Shown here: positions 10,360 through 24,001 of the stretch, one piece after another
How the letters are laid out: the number at the start of each line of letters is the position of its first letter
Numbering within the stretch: the stretch's first letter is position 1
From: Billgrantia azerbaijanica
GTDB lineage: Bacteria > Pseudomonadota > Gammaproteobacteria > Pseudomonadales > Halomonadaceae
DNA length: 64,000 bases
Reading direction: 5' to 3'
NCBI GenBank assembly: GCA_004551485.1
Contig: SBLD01000008.1
Span: forward strand, 31,892 to 95,891
Made by a program: the position numbers and the translations under genes
The notes under the pieces: model-generated
Database searches by the model: none
What the model was told of the DNA's origin: nothing
The model's input: the letters and a program-made list of their open reading frames with translations, nothing else

Positions 10360-11136
10360 TCAACCGAGCATCAGCAGGCGCGGCTCGGCAAAGTGGAAAC
10401 GGGCCAGCGCCCGGGCCAGCCGCGCATCGGGGGCGGTGGCCAGGCTCGCGTCCGCACCGCGACGCGGCGCGAGATCGCCGACCACCTGCCCAGTGCGACG
10501 AGCGATGGCCGCGCTGGAGTCGACCAGCGTGACCGGTCGGGGCGCCGCCGCGGCGAGCCGGCTGCGCAACAGCGGAAAGTGCGTGCAGCCGAGCACCACC
10601 GTGTCCAGCGTCGGCGCCTCCCACAGCGGGGCCAGTGCCGCACGCAGCGCGCGCTCGTCCACCGGCTCCCCCGCCAGGAGCTGCTCGGCCTGCACCACGA
10701 GGCCATCGGCCGCCACGCGCTCGACTCGGCAATCGTTGGCGAACTCGCGGATCAACCGCTCCGTGTAGGGACGCATCACGGTGGCACTGGTCGCCAGCAG
10801 GCCGATATGACGCGTCCGGCTCAGCCGGGCGGCCGGCTTGATGGCGGGCACCGTCCCGACCACCGGTACGGAGAGGTGCGCGCGCAGTGCATCGAGCGCC
10901 AGGGTGCTCGCCGTGTTGCAGGCCACCACCAGGGCACTGCAGCCGCTGGTCGCCACGGCCGCCTCGCACACGGAGAGGATCCGCGACACCAGCCAGGCAT
11001 CCGGGCGGGTACCGTAGGGCAGCATGGCATTGTCGCAGGCATAGGCCAGCGCCGCGCCGGGCAACTGGCGGCGCAGCTCGGCGACCACCGACAGGCCCCC
11101 GACCCCGGAATCGAAGATCAGGATCGGGCCGGGCAT
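10360..11136 (-). CDS. murI: Glutamate racemase
   Basis: A 258-aa cytoplasmic enzyme converting L- to D-glutamate for peptidoglycan. The N-terminal FDSGVGGLSV loop and the two catalytic cysteines are present: Cys73 in VACNTAST and Cys184 in LGCTHFPLL. Length is normal for the family. The ribosome binding site before the ATG (11134-11136) is weak. It precedes trmA and follows the hemerythrin-fold gene on the same strand. The 142-bp upstream gap contains a perfect 12-bp inverted repeat. Confidence 0.95.
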   Translation of the reverse strand: MPGPILIFDSGVGGLSVVAELRRQLPGAALAYACDNAMLPYGTRPDAWLVSRILSVCEAAVATSGCSALVVACNTASTLALDALRAHLSVPVVGTVPAIKPAARLSRTRHIGLLATSATVMRPYTERLIREFANDCRVERVAADGLVVQAEQLLAGEPVDERALRAALAPLWEAPTLDTVVLGCTHFPLLRSRLAAAAPRPVTLVDSSAAIARRTGQVVGDLAPRRGADASLATAPDARLARALARFHFAEPRLLMLG

Positions 11137-11163
11137 GGGACGCTACGAGTCAATCCATCGAAG

Positions 11164-11192
11164 CGCTCCTGCCGGCAGAACCGGCAGGAGCG
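11164..11192. repeat. Perfect 12-bp inverted repeat (hairpin)
   Basis: CGCTCCTGCCGG (11164-11175), spacer CAGAA, then CCGGCAGGAGCG (11181-11192). It lies between the hemerythrin-fold gene and murI. No T-run follows on either strand, so it is not a standard terminator. It may be a processing or stability hairpin, or a single intergenic palindrome. Confidence 0.6.
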
Positions 11193-11278
11193 AAACCAAC
11201 GAACGGTCATGCGGCAGGCTCCGCGACAACGAGGCGCCCATTCTAGCAGCCTCAACCGTCACGCAAAGCCCGGGCGGG

Positions 11279-11830
11279 TCAGGTGGCGGGCTCGGGGGCC
11301 TCCTTCAGCTCGGCGTAGAGCTCGGGATAGGCCTCCTGGAGACGCTCAAGCTGTGCCGTGGCGCCTTCCGGCAGTGCCTTGGCGAGCTGTTCCAGATCGT
11401 CGTCATCGAAATGCTCGCGGATCAGCGGAAATAGCTTCTCGCGCTCATCGCGCAGGTAGGCGCGGTGGGCCTCCAGGTAGGCCTTGAGGTCATCGGCGAA
11501 GCGGTCCATCGGTACCACGGCATCCATCAGGATCATGTCGATGTCGTTGGAGAGACGCTTGAGCTGTTCGCGCAGTGCCTGGTAGTCGCTGCTGAGGCGC
11601 TTGGTCAGTTCCTCGCAGCCGGGCTGCTTGGCCTGCAGGCGGTCGGCCAGCACGCGCTCCAGCGGCAAGGTGAACCCCTCCATGTAGTCGAGAATATAGT
11701 CGACCACCTCGCGGACCAGTTGGAAGTTGGGACGCTCACCGGCGGACAGCGTCTTCTGCTTGAGCTGAAGGACGTGCAACATGCGCGCCATGTTGGCATG
11801 ATCCTGGCGCAGCTGGGTCAGCATGGGCAT
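11279..11830 (-). CDS. Hemerythrin-fold protein with incomplete metal ligands
   Basis: A 183-aa all-helical protein of the hemerythrin/HHE domain type found in Halomonas and Pseudomonas. The start at 11828-11830 follows GAGGAGG; an ATG two codons later is also possible. Helix 1 carries QDHANM and helix 4 carries HRAYLRDEREKLFPLI, matching ligand-bearing helices of the family. The second helix, normally HHPKE-like, reads YMEGFTLPLERVL, and helix 3 has SDY where EH is expected. Several iron ligands of a di-iron hemerythrin therefore seem to be missing. It may be a divergent sensor or structural relative. It is transcribed toward murI and divergent from rarA. Confidence 0.75.
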   Translation of the reverse strand: MPMLTQLRQDHANMARMLHVLQLKQKTLSAGERPNFQLVREVVDYILDYMEGFTLPLERVLADRLQAKQPGCEELTKRLSSDYQALREQLKRLSNDIDMILMDAVVPMDRFADDLKAYLEAHRAYLRDEREKLFPLIREHFDDDDLEQLAKALPEGATAQLERLQEAYPELYAELKEAPEPAT

Positions 11831-12055
11831 GTCGAAGCCTCCTCTACCTGCGGATGGACGGGCACATAGACTTGGAGTCACGAAACGGGGGCAGGTTCAG
11901 TACCGCGGCATCAGCAGCCTGGTCGAACCGGGCACGCTGTATCACCCTAGTGCCTTTGCGCCAACTCCGCCTATCACCAAAGGTCATATTGACAAACGAC
12001 GCGTCGCTCCCAGAAAGCTCGACGCCAGAAGCCACCCACCCCTGAGGAGACCATC

Positions 12056-13399
12056 ATGGATCTGTTCGGGCCGGCGCCCGATGACGCGGCGCCACTGGCC
12101 TACCGCATGCGCCCCCGGCGCCTGGCCGACTATGTCGGCCAGGAAGCGTTGGTCGGGCCGGGCAAGCCGCTGTCGCGCATGGCCGAGACGGGCCAGGTGC
12201 GCTCGATGCTGCTGTGGGGACCGCCCGGCAGCGGCAAGACCACGCTCGCCGAGATCCTCGCCGCCGAGTCGGGCGCCCACCTGGAGCGCCTCTCGGCGGT
12301 CATGGCCGGGGTCAAGGAGATCCGCGCTGCGGTGGAGCGAGCCCGCGCCATGCAGGCGCAGGGCCGTCCCACCCTGCTGTTTCTCGACGAGATTCACCGC
12401 CTCAACAAGAGCCAGCAGGACGCCCTGCTGCCCCATGTCGAGTCGGGACTGTTGACGCTGATCGGCGCCACCACCGAGAACCCCTCATTCGAAGTCAACT
12501 CGGCGCTGCTGTCGCGGGCCCGCGTGCACGTGCTCAAGCCGCTCGGCGAGGCGCAGCTCATCGAGGTGATGCGGCGCGCCCTGGCCGACCGGGAACGCGG
12601 CCTGGGCGAGCGCCGGATCCGCGTGGACGACGCCGTGCTCGAGCTGCTCGCCCGCGCCGCCGCGGGCGACGCTCGCCGCGCCCTGGGGCTGCTGGAGACC
12701 GCCTGCGACTTCACCGAAACCACCGAGGCGGGCGGCGAGGTGCTGCAGCGGGAGGCGCTGGACGATGTGCTGGGCCACCAGGCCAGCGCCTTCGACAAGC
12801 AGGGCGACCGCTACTACGACCTGCTCTCGGCGATCCACAAGTCGGTGCGCTCCTCGCGCCAGGACGCGGCGTTGCTCTACATCGCCCGCTTCATCCAGGG
12901 CGGCGGCGACCCGCTCGACGTGATCCGCCGCCTGGCCGCCATCGCCTCCGAGGACGTCGGCAACGCCGACCCGCGCGCGCTGCCGCTGGTCATGGCCGCC
13001 TGGGACGCCTATCTGCGCCTGGGCGACCACGAGGGCCAGCGCGCCATCGCCCATGCCGCCGTGCACCTCGCCGTGGCGCCCAAGAGCAACGCCATCGACC
13101 AGGCCTGGAAGCGCGCCCAGGCCTTCGTCGCCGCCCAGCCGAGCCTGGAGGTGCCCACCTACCTGCGCAACGCCCCGACCAAGCTGATGGCGTCGCTCGG
13201 TCACGGCGAAGGCTACCGCTATGCGCACAACGAGCCGTACGGCTACCCGGCCGGCGCGAGCCACGACTGCTGGCCGCCGGAGCTGCCCCGCGAGCGCTTC
13301 TACCGGCCCACGGAGTACGGCCAGGAGAAGCGCTATGGGCAGCTGATGGCGTGGCGGGAAGAGCTCGACAGGGAGGCCGACCAAGGCGAAAAAACCTGA
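12056..13399 (+). CDS. rarA: Replication-associated recombination protein A (RarA/MgsA), AAA+ ATPase
   Basis: A 447-aa clamp-loader-like ATPase that acts at stalled replication forks and binds SSB. Walker A is GPPGSGKTT, Walker B is [10 protein letters not shown], sensor 1 is [12 protein letters not shown], and the RarA-specific C-terminal tetramerisation region ([13 protein letters not shown]) is present. The ATG at 12056 follows GAGGAG. A TTGACA hexamer at about 11991 could be its -35 box. In many gammaproteobacteria rarA follows ftsK and lolA on the same strand; here it is on the opposite strand and converges on lolA, with a REP-like element between. Confidence 0.95.
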   Translation: MDLFGPAPDDAAPLAYRMRPRRLADYVGQEALVGPGKPLSRMAETGQVRSMLLWGPPGSGKTTLAEILAAESGAHLERLSAVMAGVKEIRAAVERARAMQAQGRPTLLFLDEIHRLNKSQQDALLPHVESGLLTLIGATTENPSFEVNSALLSRARVHVLKPLGEAQLIEVMRRALADRERGLGERRIRVDDAVLELLARAAAGDARRALGLLETACDFTETTEAGGEVLQREALDDVLGHQASAFDKQGDRYYDLLSAIHKSVRSSRQDAALLYIARFIQGGGDPLDVIRRLAAIASEDVGNADPRALPLVMAAWDAYLRLGDHEGQRAIAHAAVHLAVAPKSNAIDQAWKRAQAFVAAQPSLEVPTYLRNAPTKLMASLGHGEGYRYAHNEPYGYPAGASHDCWPPELPRERFYRPTEYGQEKRYGQLMAWREELDREADQGEKT

Positions 13400-13428
13400 C
13401 CCCGGGCGCCGGCGGCGCCTTCGCCCGG

Positions 13429-13520
13429 CGAAGCCGACCTCCCACACTCGACTTCACGCCCTCGGTGGCCAGAGGGTCGTGGGAAGGAGCTTCAGCTCCG
13501 GTTCGACGCCCCGACGAAGC
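13429..13520. repeat. REP-like palindromic intergenic element, copy B
   Basis: Lies in the gap between convergent rarA and lolA. Two blocks match the element at 4044-4111: 13429-13445 (CGAAGCCGACCTCCCAC, one mismatch) and 13491-13520 (30 bp, one mismatch, beginning TTCAGCTCCGGTTCGACGCC). Compared with copy A the two blocks are in swapped order, as in paired REP/BIME units. Confidence 0.6.
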
Positions 13521-13556
13521 AGCGCGCAGCGCTGCCAGACAGGGGCGCCGGCGGTG

Positions 13557-14192
13557 CTATTGCGTATCGCGGATCACATCGACGCCGTCGGGCACCTCGA
13601 GCACGAAGCGCGATTCGTCGATCGCCGGGTTCATCCGCACGTCATGGAACTCGATGGCGGTCTGCTGGCCGGTGCTGTCGGTCATCCGCAAAAAGCGCAG
13701 GCGCTCGCCACGGAAGGTCATCTCCAGCTCCTCGAAGAGGGTGTCGGGTGCCTTGGGCACCAGCGTGAAGCTCTCAGCGCTGCCCTGCTGGCTGCGCGAC
13801 ACCTCGTAGCTCTCGGTGAGCTCGTCGGCGCTGCCGGAGAGCAGCAGGGCCGGGGTATGGGTGACGCGCTGGTCGAGCGCCTGGACGGTGACCTGTTCCA
13901 GGTCGGGGTCGTAGAGGGACACCTCCTCGCCGTCCGACACCACCACCTGCTCGTAGGGGGCATCGACCTCCCAGCGGAACCGGCCGGGTCGCGACAGCCA
14001 CATCTGGCCGCGGGTCTCCTGCAGCCGCTCGCCGCTGCCGTCGAGGATCAGCTGCTCGAAGCGCGCCTGGTAGGACTCGAGCGGCTCGAGCATGGCGGTC
14101 AGGCGCTCGGCACCCTCGCTGGCCAGCGCCGTCATCGGTACGGCGAGGGCGGCGACCAGCGCGGCAAGGCTCTTCTTCACGGTCATCGTCAT
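13557..14192 (-). CDS. lolA: Outer-membrane lipoprotein carrier protein LolA
   Basis: A 211-aa periplasmic chaperone that takes lipoproteins from LolCDE and hands them to LolB. It begins with a Sec signal peptide (MTMTVKKSLAALVAALAVPM, cut near ALASEG). The mature part shows the LolA fold: SYQARFEQLILDGSGE, GRFRWEVDAPYEQ, then YDPDLEQVTV. The ATG at 14190-14192 follows GGGAG. The frame stays open for 190 more codons upstream into ftsK, but that part is not LolA. It is downstream of ftsK on the same strand, the usual order, with a 133-bp gap. Confidence 0.93.
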   Translation of the reverse strand: MTMTVKKSLAALVAALAVPMTALASEGAERLTAMLEPLESYQARFEQLILDGSGERLQETRGQMWLSRPGRFRWEVDAPYEQVVVSDGEEVSLYDPDLEQVTVQALDQRVTHTPALLLSGSADELTESYEVSRSQQGSAESFTLVPKAPDTLFEELEMTFRGERLRFLRMTDSTGQQTAIEFHDVRMNPAIDESRFVLEVPDGVDVIRDTQ

Positions 14193-14325
14193 GGGTCTCC
14201 CTGGACGGTTGCGAGGCACTCCTGTCACTCGGACTGCCGCGGCGTCGGCGGGTTGCGTCCCCGCCGGCGCTTGCATGGTGGTTGCACGGTTAGCAGCGGC
14301 GGCGTCGCCCGCCGGCGACGCGCCC

Positions 14326-17391
<3,066 letters not shown>

Positions 17392-17561
17392 GAGCTATTC
17401 CCCCTCGCGCCGCCTCGGCGGCGCCTTGCAGAAGCCTCAAAAGGTCCGAGTCGATCTCAGCCGCTCATCATACCGGGCCGGCGCGCCAGCGCACAGGGAG
17501 CAGCAGCCGACGCTTGAGCTGCCCGGTCGGCAACGGCACACTGGGGGTCCCTATCGCTGAA

Positions 17562-18317
17562 ATGCCGCTGCCCATGCTGCCTTGGCTGCCCGTATCCCCG
17601 GTCGAGTTCCCGCCCGTCACCCAGGCACTGCGCGACCCGGACGGCCTGCTGGCTGCCGGCGGCGACCTGACCCCCGACTGGCTGCTTGCCGCCTACCGGC
17701 ACGGCATCTTCCCCTGGTACGGCGACGACCAGCCGATCCTGTGGTGGAGCCCCGACCCGCGCATGGTGCTCTTCCCCGAGGCGCTGCGCGTCTCGCGCAG
17801 CCTGGCCAAACGGCTGCGCAACGCCGGCTTCCGCGTCACCTTCAACCACGCCTTCGACACGGTGGTCGCGGCCTGTGCCGCCCCGCGCCAGGGGCATCCC
17901 GGCACCTGGATCACCGACGAGATGCGCCAGGCCTATGGCGCGCTGCACGAGCTGGGCTTTGCGCGCTCGGTGGAGGTATGGCAGGGAAGGCACCTGGTGG
18001 GCGGGCTCTATGGGGTGGCGATGGGGGCGGCCTTCTTCGGCGAATCGATGTTCAGCCTTGAGCGCGATGCCTCCAAGGTGGCCCTGGTCCACCTGGTGCG
18101 CGCCATGCAGGCGGGCGGCGGACGCCTGATCGACTGTCAGATGCACACCGCCCACCTGGCCCGCCTCGGGGCGCGGGACATCGCCCGCGCCGACTTCATC
18201 GACTATCTTGAAGGGTGCCTGAAAGTCCCGATGCCGAAGCGCCGTGGCCACCCGCTACCCAGCTGGCCATTGCCCGAAGACTCCGTGCTCCCCGAGGCAC
18301 GCCACGCACTCACATAG
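17562..18317 (+). CDS. aat: Leucyl/phenylalanyl-tRNA-protein transferase
   Basis: A 251-aa GNAT-fold enzyme that adds Leu or Phe from aminoacyl-tRNA to proteins starting with Arg or Lys, creating a ClpS-ClpAP N-degron. Signature blocks are [37 protein letters not shown] and [19 protein letters not shown]. The start is uncertain: the ATG at 17562 gives [10 protein letters not shown], and the ATG at 17574 gives MLPWLP; neither has a strong ribosome binding site. The frame is open to 17367, but that part overlaps ftsK and is not conserved. The stop lies inside the ribosome binding site of bpt, suggesting coupled translation. Confidence 0.93.
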   Translation: MPLPMLPWLPVSPVEFPPVTQALRDPDGLLAAGGDLTPDWLLAAYRHGIFPWYGDDQPILWWSPDPRMVLFPEALRVSRSLAKRLRNAGFRVTFNHAFDTVVAACAAPRQGHPGTWITDEMRQAYGALHELGFARSVEVWQGRHLVGGLYGVAMGAAFFGESMFSLERDASKVALVHLVRAMQAGGGRLIDCQMHTAHLARLGARDIARADFIDYLEGCLKVPMPKRRGHPLPSWPLPEDSVLPEARHALT

Positions 18318-18329
18318 GAGGCGGTCGCC

Positions 18330-19070
18330 GTGAGCAGCAATGCGCCTCATCAGCCGGTCCGCGACCTGCGCTTTTTCCTGACGGTGCCCCATGCCTGCAG
18401 TTACTTGGAGGGACGCGAGGCCACCACCCTGTTCCTCGATCCTCAGGAGTCACACAGCCAAGGCGTCTACGATGCCTTGGCCCTGCTCGGTTTCCGACGC
18501 AGCGGGCGCCACCTCTACCGTCCCCACTGCGAGGGGTGCAGCGCCTGCCTGTCGGTACGCATCCCGGTGGCCGATTTCACGCCGAGTCGCAGCCAGCGCC
18601 GCACGGCCCACCGCAACGCCGACCTCACCTGGCGCGAGCGCCCGGCGCTCTACGACGCAGAACACTACGCCCTCTACGACCGCTATATTCGCACCCGACA
18701 CGCCGACGGCGACATGTACCCGCCGAGCCACGAGCAGTACCGCACCTTCCTCACCCTGGACGAGCCCTACGCGCGGCTGATGGAGTTCCGTCTGGGCGAG
18801 CGACTGCTCGCCGTGACCGCCTTCGACCACCTCGAACACGGCCTCTCGGCGATCTACACCTTCTTCGATCCGGCCCCGGAGTGGAACCGCCGCTCGCTGG
18901 GCACCTTCGCCGTGCTCAGCCTGGTCCGTCACGCCGAACGGCTGGGTCTGCCCCACGTCTACCTCGGCTACTGGATCCGCGAATGCCGCAAGATGGCCTA
19001 CAAGGAGGCCTACCAGCCGCTGGAGGTGCTCAATGGCCGGCACTGGCGGCGCACCCTGCCCTCCGACTGA
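18330..19070 (+). CDS. bpt: Aspartate/glutamate leucyltransferase (Bpt/Ate)
   Basis: A 246-aa arginyltransferase-like enzyme that in bacteria attaches Leu to proteins with N-terminal Asp or Glu, marking them for ClpS-ClpAP. The ATE N-terminal motif (YRPHCEGCSACLSVRIPV with its cysteines), MYPPSHEQYRTFL and the C-terminal YLGYWIRECRKMAYK block are present. The start is GTG at 18330, directly behind AGGAGG and 12 bp after the aat stop, so the two form an operon. Together with aat, clpS and clpA in the window it completes the bacterial N-degron pathway. Confidence 0.95.
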   Translation: MSSNAPHQPVRDLRFFLTVPHACSYLEGREATTLFLDPQESHSQGVYDALALLGFRRSGRHLYRPHCEGCSACLSVRIPVADFTPSRSQRRTAHRNADLTWRERPALYDAEHYALYDRYIRTRHADGDMYPPSHEQYRTFLTLDEPYARLMEFRLGERLLAVTAFDHLEHGLSAIYTFFDPAPEWNRRSLGTFAVLSLVRHAERLGLPHVYLGYWIRECRKMAYKEAYQPLEVLNGRHWRRTLPSD

Positions 19071-19234
19071 GCGCTCCTCGTGCTGCCGAGAGTGGTTGAC
19101 GTAGCCACCTCTTTGCCATGATGACCGGCTTGCGGCACAATATCGCGCTATCCTGTTGGCACGGGCCTTCGTACGACACGCTTGTCCGCGTCGCCCGTCG
19201 CCTCAACTCTCATCAGCAGCGAGGAACCGCCTAT

Positions 19235-19453
19235 ATGGCACGTGAAGACCATATTGAAATGGAAGGCGTCGTCGTCGACACCCTTCCCAATACCACCTTC
19301 CGCGTCGAGCTGGAGAATGGCCACGTGGTGACCGCCCACATCTCGGGCAAGATGCGCAAGAACTACATTCGCATCCTCACCGGCGACAAGGTCAAGGTCG
19401 AACTGACTCCGTACGACCTGACCAAGGGTCGCATCGTCTACCGCTCGCGCTGA
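19235..19453 (+). CDS. infA: Translation initiation factor IF-1
   Basis: A 72-aa OB-fold protein that binds the 30S A site with IF-2 and IF-3. The sequence [20 protein letters not shown] and the tail [13 protein letters not shown] are almost identical to IF-1 of other gammaproteobacteria, and length is exact. The ATG at 19235 follows GAGG. The open frame runs 39 codons further upstream without conservation. A 164-bp gap separates it from bpt, so it may have its own promoter (TTGACG near 19095 is a candidate -35). A 17-bp tandem repeat starts in its last codons. Confidence 0.97.
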   Translation: MAREDHIEMEGVVVDTLPNTTFRVELENGHVVTAHISGKMRKNYIRILTGDKVKVELTPYDLTKGRIVYRSR

Positions 19454-19489
19454 GTCTTCGCTCGCGCCAAGTCTTCGCTAGCGCTTCTG
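19442..19489. repeat. 17-bp tandem repeat, about three units, across the infA stop
   Basis: CGCTCGCGC or CGCTAGCGC starts at 19442, 19459 and 19476, each followed by a variant of NRAGTCTT or its remnant, giving period 17. The first unit supplies the last Ser-Arg codons and the stop of infA; the rest is noncoding. Confidence 0.65.
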
Positions 19490-19549
19490 CCTCGACCCCG
19501 TCGAACACCGCGCCCGGGCATCGTCCGCCAGACGTCGGCACACCGCCTC

Positions 19550-19586
19550 CCTCACAAGACAACGCCCCGTCCGTAGACAGGGCGCT
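19550..19586 (-). terminator. Probable terminator of clpA
   Basis: On the minus strand a 9-bp stem with one mismatch (CGCCCTGTC / GACGGGGCG, loop TACG, 19563-19584) is followed by the T-rich TTGTCTTGT. It lies about 30 bp after the clpA stop. Confidence 0.5.
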
Positions 19587-19615
19587 GTGTCGTGCTACCG
19601 ATCGGCGACCGTCCC

Positions 19616-21892
19616 TCAGGGCGCGTCGGCCAGTTCCGATTCGGTGGCGAGGTGCAGCTCGTCGTCCTCCACGCTGACGTGCACCAACCCGCCGTGCTCG
19701 GCCAGCTCGCCGAACAGGATCAGCTCGGCCAGCGGCTTCTTGAGCTTCTCCTGGATCAGGCGGGCCATGGGGCGGGCCCCCATGTCGGGGTCGTAGCCCT
19801 TCTCGGCCAGCCAGTCGCGGGCGGCGCCGTCGACGTCGAGCTGGACGCGCTTCTCGTCGAGCTGGGCCTGCAGTTCCACCAGGAACTTGTCCACCACGCT
19901 GCGCACCACGGAGGTGGGCAGGGAGTGGAACTGGATGATGCCGTCCAGGCGGTTGCGGAACTCCGGCGAGAAGGTCTTGCGGATCACTTCCATGGCATCG
20001 GTGGAATGGTCCTGGGTCTGGAAGCCGATGGAACGGCGCGACGCCTGCTCGACCCCGGCGTTGGAGGTCATGATCAGGATCACGTGGCGGAAGTCCGCCT
20101 CGCGGCCGTTGTTGTCGGTCAGCCGGCCGTGGTCCATCACCTGCAGCAGCAGGTTGAAGACCTCGGGGTGCGCCTTCTCGATCTCGTCGAGCAACAGCAC
20201 GCAGTGCGGCTGCTTGGTGATCGCCTCGGTGAGCAGACCACCCTGGTCGTAGCCCACGTAGCCCGGGGGCGCACCGATCAGGCGCGACACCGTGTGGCGC
20301 TCCATGTACTCCGACATGTCGAAGCGCACCAGCTCGATGCCCATGATATGGGCCAGTTGGCGGGCCACCTCGGTCTTGCCCACCCCGGTGGGGCCGGCGA
20401 ACAGGAAGCTGCCCACCGGCTTGTCGGGCGACTTGAGCCCGGCCCGCGACAGCTTGATGGCGGCGGCGAGGCTGTCGATCGCCTCGTCCTGGCCGAACAC
20501 CAGCATCTTGAGGTCGCGGTCGAGGTTCTCGAGCAGCTTGCGATCGGAGCTGGAGACGCTCTTCGGCGGGATCCGCGCGATGGAGGCCACCACCGCCTCG
20601 ACCTGGTCGACGTCGATGGTGTCGACGCGCACCTCCGGCGGCAGCAGCCGCTGGTGGGCGCCGGCCTCGTCGATCACGTCGATCGCCTTGTCGGGCAGGT
20701 GCCGGTCGTTGATGTAGCGATCCGCCAGCCGCGCCGCACTCTCCAGCGCCGCGTCGGTGTACTTGAGCTGGTGGTGCTCCTCGAAGCGCGAGCGCAGCCC
20801 CTTGAGGATGCGGATGGTGTCCTCCACCGAGGGCGCCATGACATCGACCTTCTGGAAGCGACGGGCCAGCGCACGGTCCTTCTCGAAGATGCCGCGGAAC
20901 TCCTGGAAGGTGGTGGAGCCGATGCAGCGCAGCTCGCCGGAGGAGAGCAGCGGCTTGAGCAGGTTGGAGGCATCCATCACGCCGCCAGAAGCGGCACCGG
21001 CGCCGATCACGGTGTGGATCTCGTCGATGAAGAGGATGGAGTTGGGCTGCTTGCGCAGCTCGGCCAGCAGGCTCTTCAGGCGCTTCTCGAAGTCGCCGCG
21101 GTACTTGGTCCCGGCCAGCAGCGCGCCCATGTCGAGGGCGTAGACCACGGCATCGCCGATCACCTCGGGCACGTCCTCCTCGACCACGCGCTTGGCCAGC
21201 CCCTCGGCGATGGCGGTCTTGCCCACGCCGGCTTCACCCACCAGCAGCGGGTTGTTCTTGCGCCGCCGGGCGAGGATCTGGATCACGCGTTCGAGCTCGT
21301 GGTCGCGGCCGATCAGCGGGTCGATCTTGCCCAGCCGCGCCTGTTCGTTGAGGTTGGTGGCATAGCCGGTCAGCGGGTTGCCGCTGGGCTCGGCACCGCC
21401 CTCCTCGGCCTCCTCGGATTCCGGGGACGGCGAGGACGGGTTCTGGCCATGGCCGCTCACCTTGGAGATGCCGTGGGCGATGTAGTTGACGGCATCCACG
21501 CGGGCCACGTTCTGCTGCTTGAGGAAGTAGACCGCCTGACTCTCCTGCTCGGAGAAGATGGCCACCAGCACGTTGGCGCCGGTCACCTCGCTCTTGCCGG
21601 AGGACTGCACGTGGAAGACGGCACGCTGCAGCACCCGCTGGAAGCCCAGCGTCGGTTGGGTCTCGCGATCGCTCTGATCCTCGGGGATCAGCGGCGTCGT
21701 GGAATTGATGAAATCCTGCAGGTCGGACCGCAGCTTGTCGAGGTTGGCCCCACAGGCTCTGAGCACATCCGCCGCGGAGGCGTTGTCGAGCAGAGCCAGC
21801 AGCAGGTGTTCCACGGTCATGAACTCGTGGCGTTTGGAACGTGCCACGGTAAAGGCCGTGTTCAGGGTCAGTTCAAGTTCTTTGCTCAGCAT
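19616..21892 (-). CDS. clpA: ATP-dependent Clp protease ATP-binding subunit ClpA
   Basis: A 758-aa AAA+ unfoldase that feeds ClpP and receives N-degron substrates from ClpS. The N-domain is present ([20 protein letters not shown]). The D1 Walker A is [13 protein letters not shown] and the D2 Walker A is [13 protein letters not shown]. The ClpP-docking loop is SIGF in [10 protein letters not shown], where E. coli has SIGL. Length equals E. coli ClpA (758). The ATG at 21890-21892 follows AAGGGGA. It lies downstream of clpS on the same strand and is convergent with infA. Confidence 0.97.
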   Translation of the reverse strand: MLSKELELTLNTAFTVARSKRHEFMTVEHLLLALLDNASAADVLRACGANLDKLRSDLQDFINSTTPLIPEDQSDRETQPTLGFQRVLQRAVFHVQSSGKSEVTGANVLVAIFSEQESQAVYFLKQQNVARVDAVNYIAHGISKVSGHGQNPSSPSPESEEAEEGGAEPSGNPLTGYATNLNEQARLGKIDPLIGRDHELERVIQILARRRKNNPLLVGEAGVGKTAIAEGLAKRVVEEDVPEVIGDAVVYALDMGALLAGTKYRGDFEKRLKSLLAELRKQPNSILFIDEIHTVIGAGAASGGVMDASNLLKPLLSSGELRCIGSTTFQEFRGIFEKDRALARRFQKVDVMAPSVEDTIRILKGLRSRFEEHHQLKYTDAALESAARLADRYINDRHLPDKAIDVIDEAGAHQRLLPPEVRVDTIDVDQVEAVVASIARIPPKSVSSSDRKLLENLDRDLKMLVFGQDEAIDSLAAAIKLSRAGLKSPDKPVGSFLFAGPTGVGKTEVARQLAHIMGIELVRFDMSEYMERHTVSRLIGAPPGYVGYDQGGLLTEAITKQPHCVLLLDEIEKAHPEVFNLLLQVMDHGRLTDNNGREADFRHVILIMTSNAGVEQASRRSIGFQTQDHSTDAMEVIRKTFSPEFRNRLDGIIQFHSLPTSVVRSVVDKFLVELQAQLDEKRVQLDVDGAARDWLAEKGYDPDMGARPMARLIQEKLKKPLAELILFGELAEHGGLVHVSVEDDELHLATESELADAP

Positions 21893-22030
21893 GGCAGTCC
21901 CCTTCTCGCCGCCTAGGGCTTGCGTCGGATCTATCGAGGTCCGGCATCAATCAACATCGGGCACAAACGCGGCCGTTGCAAGTCGGGCACTCAACGACGC
22001 CATTCACATCCCGCCTGACCATGCCAGCGG

Positions 22031-22366
22031 TCAGTCCGCCGCTTCGGTATCCGAGAGCAGCGGGTGCTGACACTCTCTTGCATATTGATTGACCTGGTGA
22101 CTTTTGGTTTCCGCGATGTCGCGGGTAAAGATGCCGCAGGTGGCCTTGCCGCGGGTGTGCACCGTCAGCATCACCTGCACCGCCGTCTCGCTGTCCATAT
22201 GGAAGAAGGTCTGCAGGACCTCCACCACGAACTCCATGGGGGTGTAGTCGTCGTTGTGCAAGACCACCTTGTACATCGGTGGGCGCGCCAGCTCCGGATC
22301 GGAGGACTGCACGGCCACATCGCCGTCGTCGTCCTCCTGTTCCTGGCGCCGCGGTGGCTGTGTCAT
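22031..22366 (-). CDS. clpS: ATP-dependent Clp protease adaptor ClpS
   Basis: A 111-aa adaptor that binds destabilising N-terminal residues and delivers them to ClpA. The core [20 protein letters not shown] and the [20 protein letters not shown] tail carry the substrate pocket and ClpA-binding surface. The N-terminal extension is acidic and disordered. The start at 22364-22366 gives a length near the E. coli protein (106 aa). An ATG at 22418-22420 would add 18 residues ([14 protein letters not shown]). Neither has a convincing ribosome binding site. The gene precedes clpA by 138 bp. The cspD gene often found beside clpS is absent. Confidence 0.9.
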   Translation of the reverse strand: MTQPPRRQEQEDDDGDVAVQSSDPELARPPMYKVVLHNDDYTPMEFVVEVLQTFFHMDSETAVQVMLTVHTRGKATCGIFTRDIAETKSHQVNQYARECQHPLLSDTEAAD

Positions 22367-22562
22367 CCCGGCGACGATTCCGCCCAGCCCCCATCCGCTC
22401 GGATCATCTGTCTTGAACATAAGAGCCACATACCCTCTCGGCAAGCCGAACGCCACCGGTCGTCTCCATCGAAATTGGACGCCGTCGCGCCGGCTGGGTT
22501 CACCGCCTTCACTCACGCCCGCCGCCCACCGACCGGCCACGGGCCGTGTATCCCAACACAAG

Positions 22563-22609
22563 GGCCTTAACGCAAGGGCCCCCGTCCGCCTGGCGGCGGA
22601 CGGGGGCCC
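22563..22609 (-). terminator. Terminator of icd
   Basis: A 15-bp perfect GC stem (22576-22590 with 22595-22609, loop of 4) lies just past the icd stop. On the minus strand it is followed by TTGCGTTAAGG. The stem is very stable but the T tract is short. Confidence 0.65.
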
Positions 22610-22626
22610 CGAGCCTTCGACCGCCG

Positions 22627-23883
<1,257 letters not shown>

Positions 23884-23921
23884 TGAGAACTCCCCTGTCT
23901 GGTCTGTTCAGTGGAGCGCGG

Positions 23922-23930
23922 AGTATAGCA
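23922..23930 (-). promoter_or_regulatory. Extended -10 promoter of icd
   Basis: On the minus strand TGCTATACT is an extended -10 element (TGn plus TATACT) about 38 bases before the icd start. No good -35 box lies 17 bases upstream, as is usual for extended -10 promoters. Confidence 0.5.
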
Positions 23931-24001
23931 TTCACCACATCCTTCGGAGTAGGCTTGGAGGCAGATTTGTCGACAATCCATGGTAGCAAGACCTTGGTCG
24001 A

